A DNA stretch of 64,000 nt from Gracilaria vermiculophylla (lineage: Eukaryota; Rhodophyta; Florideophyceae; Gracilariales; Gracilariaceae), in assembly GCA_019155205.2 (NCBI GenBank), contig JAHNZQ020000308.1:319172-383171 (forward strand), given 5' to 3'. Below, in pieces: positions 62,781 through 64,000 of the stretch; position 1 is the stretch's first letter, and each line of letters opens with the position of its first letter. Made by a program: the position numbers and the translations under genes. The notes under the pieces are model-generated. The model had not been told where the DNA came from and did not search any database. It was given only the letters and a program-made list of their open reading frames with translations.

Positions 62781-63056
62781 ATGCAAACCCCACCGCCTGT
62801 CGCCCAACCCCAACCGCATCGCTATCACGCCCGCATCCAAATGCCCAACCCCCTCGCAGCCTCCGTTGTGGCCCAGGCCCTCTCCGCCGACCCTGAACTT
62901 CGTCCACACCTCACGACACGACACATACATGCCCAGCACACCTCCCTTCTCATCGACGTCACTGCCTCCGACGTCAAGACTCTCCGAACCGTCGTCACCT
63001 CTCTCTACGACTTCCTACGCGTCTCTCTGCAAGCAGTCGCAGCATTTGCTCCATGA
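62781..63056 (+). CDS. PCC1: EKC/KEOPS complex subunit Pcc1 (LAGE3 family)
   Basis: Predicted 91-aa protein. The Pcc1 fold is recognisable from 'RIQMPNPLAASVVAQALSAD' (first strand and helix), then 'RHIHAQHTSLLIDVTASDVK' and 'TLRTVVTSLYDFLRVSLQAV', matching the family's '.....L.V...A.D...LR..VNS..D.L.L..........' pattern. Family length is 80-100 aa, so the ATG at 62781 gives the right size, whereas the open frame to 62526 would add an unrelated Pro/Ser-rich leader. Pcc1 dimerises the KEOPS complex, which makes the t6A modification of ANN-decoding tRNAs. Stop is 54 bp from the convergent CysRS stop. Confidence 0.85.
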   Translation: MQTPPPVAQPQPHRYHARIQMPNPLAASVVAQALSADPELRPHLTTRHIHAQHTSLLIDVTASDVKTLRTVVTSLYDFLRVSLQAVAAFAP

Positions 63057-63110
63057 GTAGCGCACCCTGAGCAGCGCGCCTTGTGCAACGCGCGCCGAGC
63101 ACTGCGCGCC

Positions 63111-64000
63111 TCACACTTTGCTCCATCCGCGCCCCCGCTTTCCATCCATGATTCGAATGAGCAGTTTCTGTTCCGCTTCTTCCCTCACCCGATCACAGGC
63201 CTCAAATACCTTTTTCATGTCCTTTTCACGCGCACCGCTGCGCACGTCTGCCCGAAACCGCAGTAGCATATCGATCACCTTGCCCATGTCCTCTTCACGT
63301 CGATTGATTCCAACCTGAGCGCCACCCTCACCGAATCGCATCCCAAAGTCCTCCAGCACCCGCTGTACGTACCGCTGAGTCATGTCGTAAACCACGGCTC
63401 CAGCACCTGATTTGGCTGAGTCATCTTCATCCAAGCACGCGTTCGCAGCCTTGATCAGCGATGATAGTTTTCCCATTGCACGCGGGGTGTCGAAATCATC
63501 CGCCAGAGCCTCATCAACTTCATTTTCCGTGCTCCTCAAAACCTCTTCCAGTTGCGCTGCTTCCCCACACGCAGGATGCATAGCAGTTTTCCTGCCACCT
63601 ATCTTGCCGTCACGAATTGAGAGGGACAGCACTTCACGACCCAGAAACGAGTCCACCCGTCTCGCGAACGCTTGCGCATCGGCCAGGCGTTCCTCACTAT
63701 ACTCGACTGGCGACCAGTACCGATGAAGCAAGCAAAACATCCGGAACGCGTCTGCGCTTCCCCCTTCTTGCAAAAATTCTCGAACGCTCACAAAGTTCTT
63801 CAGCGACTTGGACATTTTTCGCCCTTTCATGTGCAAGTGGCCTCCATGCAGCCATGTATTTGACCACCGGGCAAGTGCATTCTCACCATCAACCTGCGCG
63901 CGCATCTGAAGCCTGGATTCGGCTGTTGCCAATTCGTTTGTGTGATGAGGAAATCGCAGGTCGATACCACCGGTATGTAAATCCAAATGGTCGCCCATTG
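63111..64000 (-). CDS. Cysteinyl-tRNA synthetase, C-terminal part (5' end outside window)
   Basis: The frame enters from the right edge and ends at 63111. It begins within the catalytic core: 'DLHTGGIDLRFPHHTNE' (the His, His and Glu include zinc-binding positions of class I CysRS), then the ATP-binding KMSKS motif in 'GRKMSKSLKNF', followed by the helical stem-contact domain to the C-terminus. At least 296 codons are inside the window; the HIGH motif and N-terminus are beyond base 64000. Which compartment it serves cannot be told from this part. Single open frame in view, converging on PCC1. Confidence 0.93.
   Translation of the reverse strand, partial: MGDHLDLHTGGIDLRFPHHTNELATAESRLQMRAQVDGENALARWSNTWLHGGHLHMKGRKMSKSLKNFVSVREFLQEGGSADAFRMFCLLHRYWSPVEYSEERLADAQAFARRVDSFLGREVLSLSIRDGKIGGRKTAMHPACGEAAQLEEVLRSTENEVDEALADDFDTPRAMGKLSSLIKAANACLDEDDSAKSGAGAVVYDMTQRYVQRVLEDFGMRFGEGGAQVGINRREEDMGKVIDMLLRFRADVRSGAREKDMKKVFEACDRVREEAEQKLLIRIMDGKRGRGWSKV

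Overview
The window reads as nuclear DNA of a compact, intron-poor eukaryote, most likely a red alga. Reasons: large open frames for core eukaryotic proteins run uninterrupted (up to 2116 codons); only one spliceosomal intron can be placed with confidence; two genes look plastid-directed (an RseP/ARASP-type site-2 protease with a basic, Ser/Ala/Pro-rich leader and an HHL1-like plastid protein); and a tRNA-Tyr gene carries a second intron inside the D-loop, an arrangement known from the red alga Cyanidioschyzon. The species is not identified; the lineage is inference.

Layout. 1-12.3 kb: AT-rich graveyard of retroelements, with a decayed Ty3/gypsy element on + (1-3650), a Ty1/copia RNase H tail on - (7434-7664) and a 573-bp direct tandem repeat (9337-10482). 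12.3-26.2 kb: CDT1 (-), RRP1/Nop52 (-), a gamma-tubulin complex GCP5/6-like protein (+), an alpha/beta hydrolase (+), a 3.3-kb gene-free stretch with a GA microsatellite and an exact 97-bp duplication, and an APH-fold kinase-like protein (-). 27.9-45.2 kb: a GC-rich block with a CHR (chromate-type) transporter containing one intron (-), a Sae2/CtIP-type resection factor (+), DNA ligase 1 (-), a site-2 protease (+), two neighbouring two-finger C2H2 proteins (+), a secreted Cys/Pro-rich protein (+), a BET bromodomain protein (-), a 12-bp minisatellite and a polytopic membrane protein (-). 45.2-50.9 kb: gene-free. 50.9-64 kb: a divergent paralogue of that membrane protein (+), an XMAP215/CKAP5 TOG protein (+), an XRCC3-like RAD51 paralogue (+), an HHL1-like plastid protein (-), tRNA-Tyr (+), Pcc1 of the KEOPS complex (+) and the 3' part of cysteinyl-tRNA synthetase (-).

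Functional themes. Replication and repair genes are frequent (CDT1, Sae2/CtIP, LIG1, XRCC3), and so are spindle/microtubule genes (GCP, CKAP5). E2F-type motifs lie upstream of CDT1, CKAP5 and the BET gene, suggesting S-phase control. The most novel-looking items are the doubly interrupted tRNA-Tyr, whose D-loop intron fits a bulge-helix-loop splice motif to the nucleotide, and the unrecognised membrane protein family represented by two genes that flank a 5.7-kb gene-free stretch.
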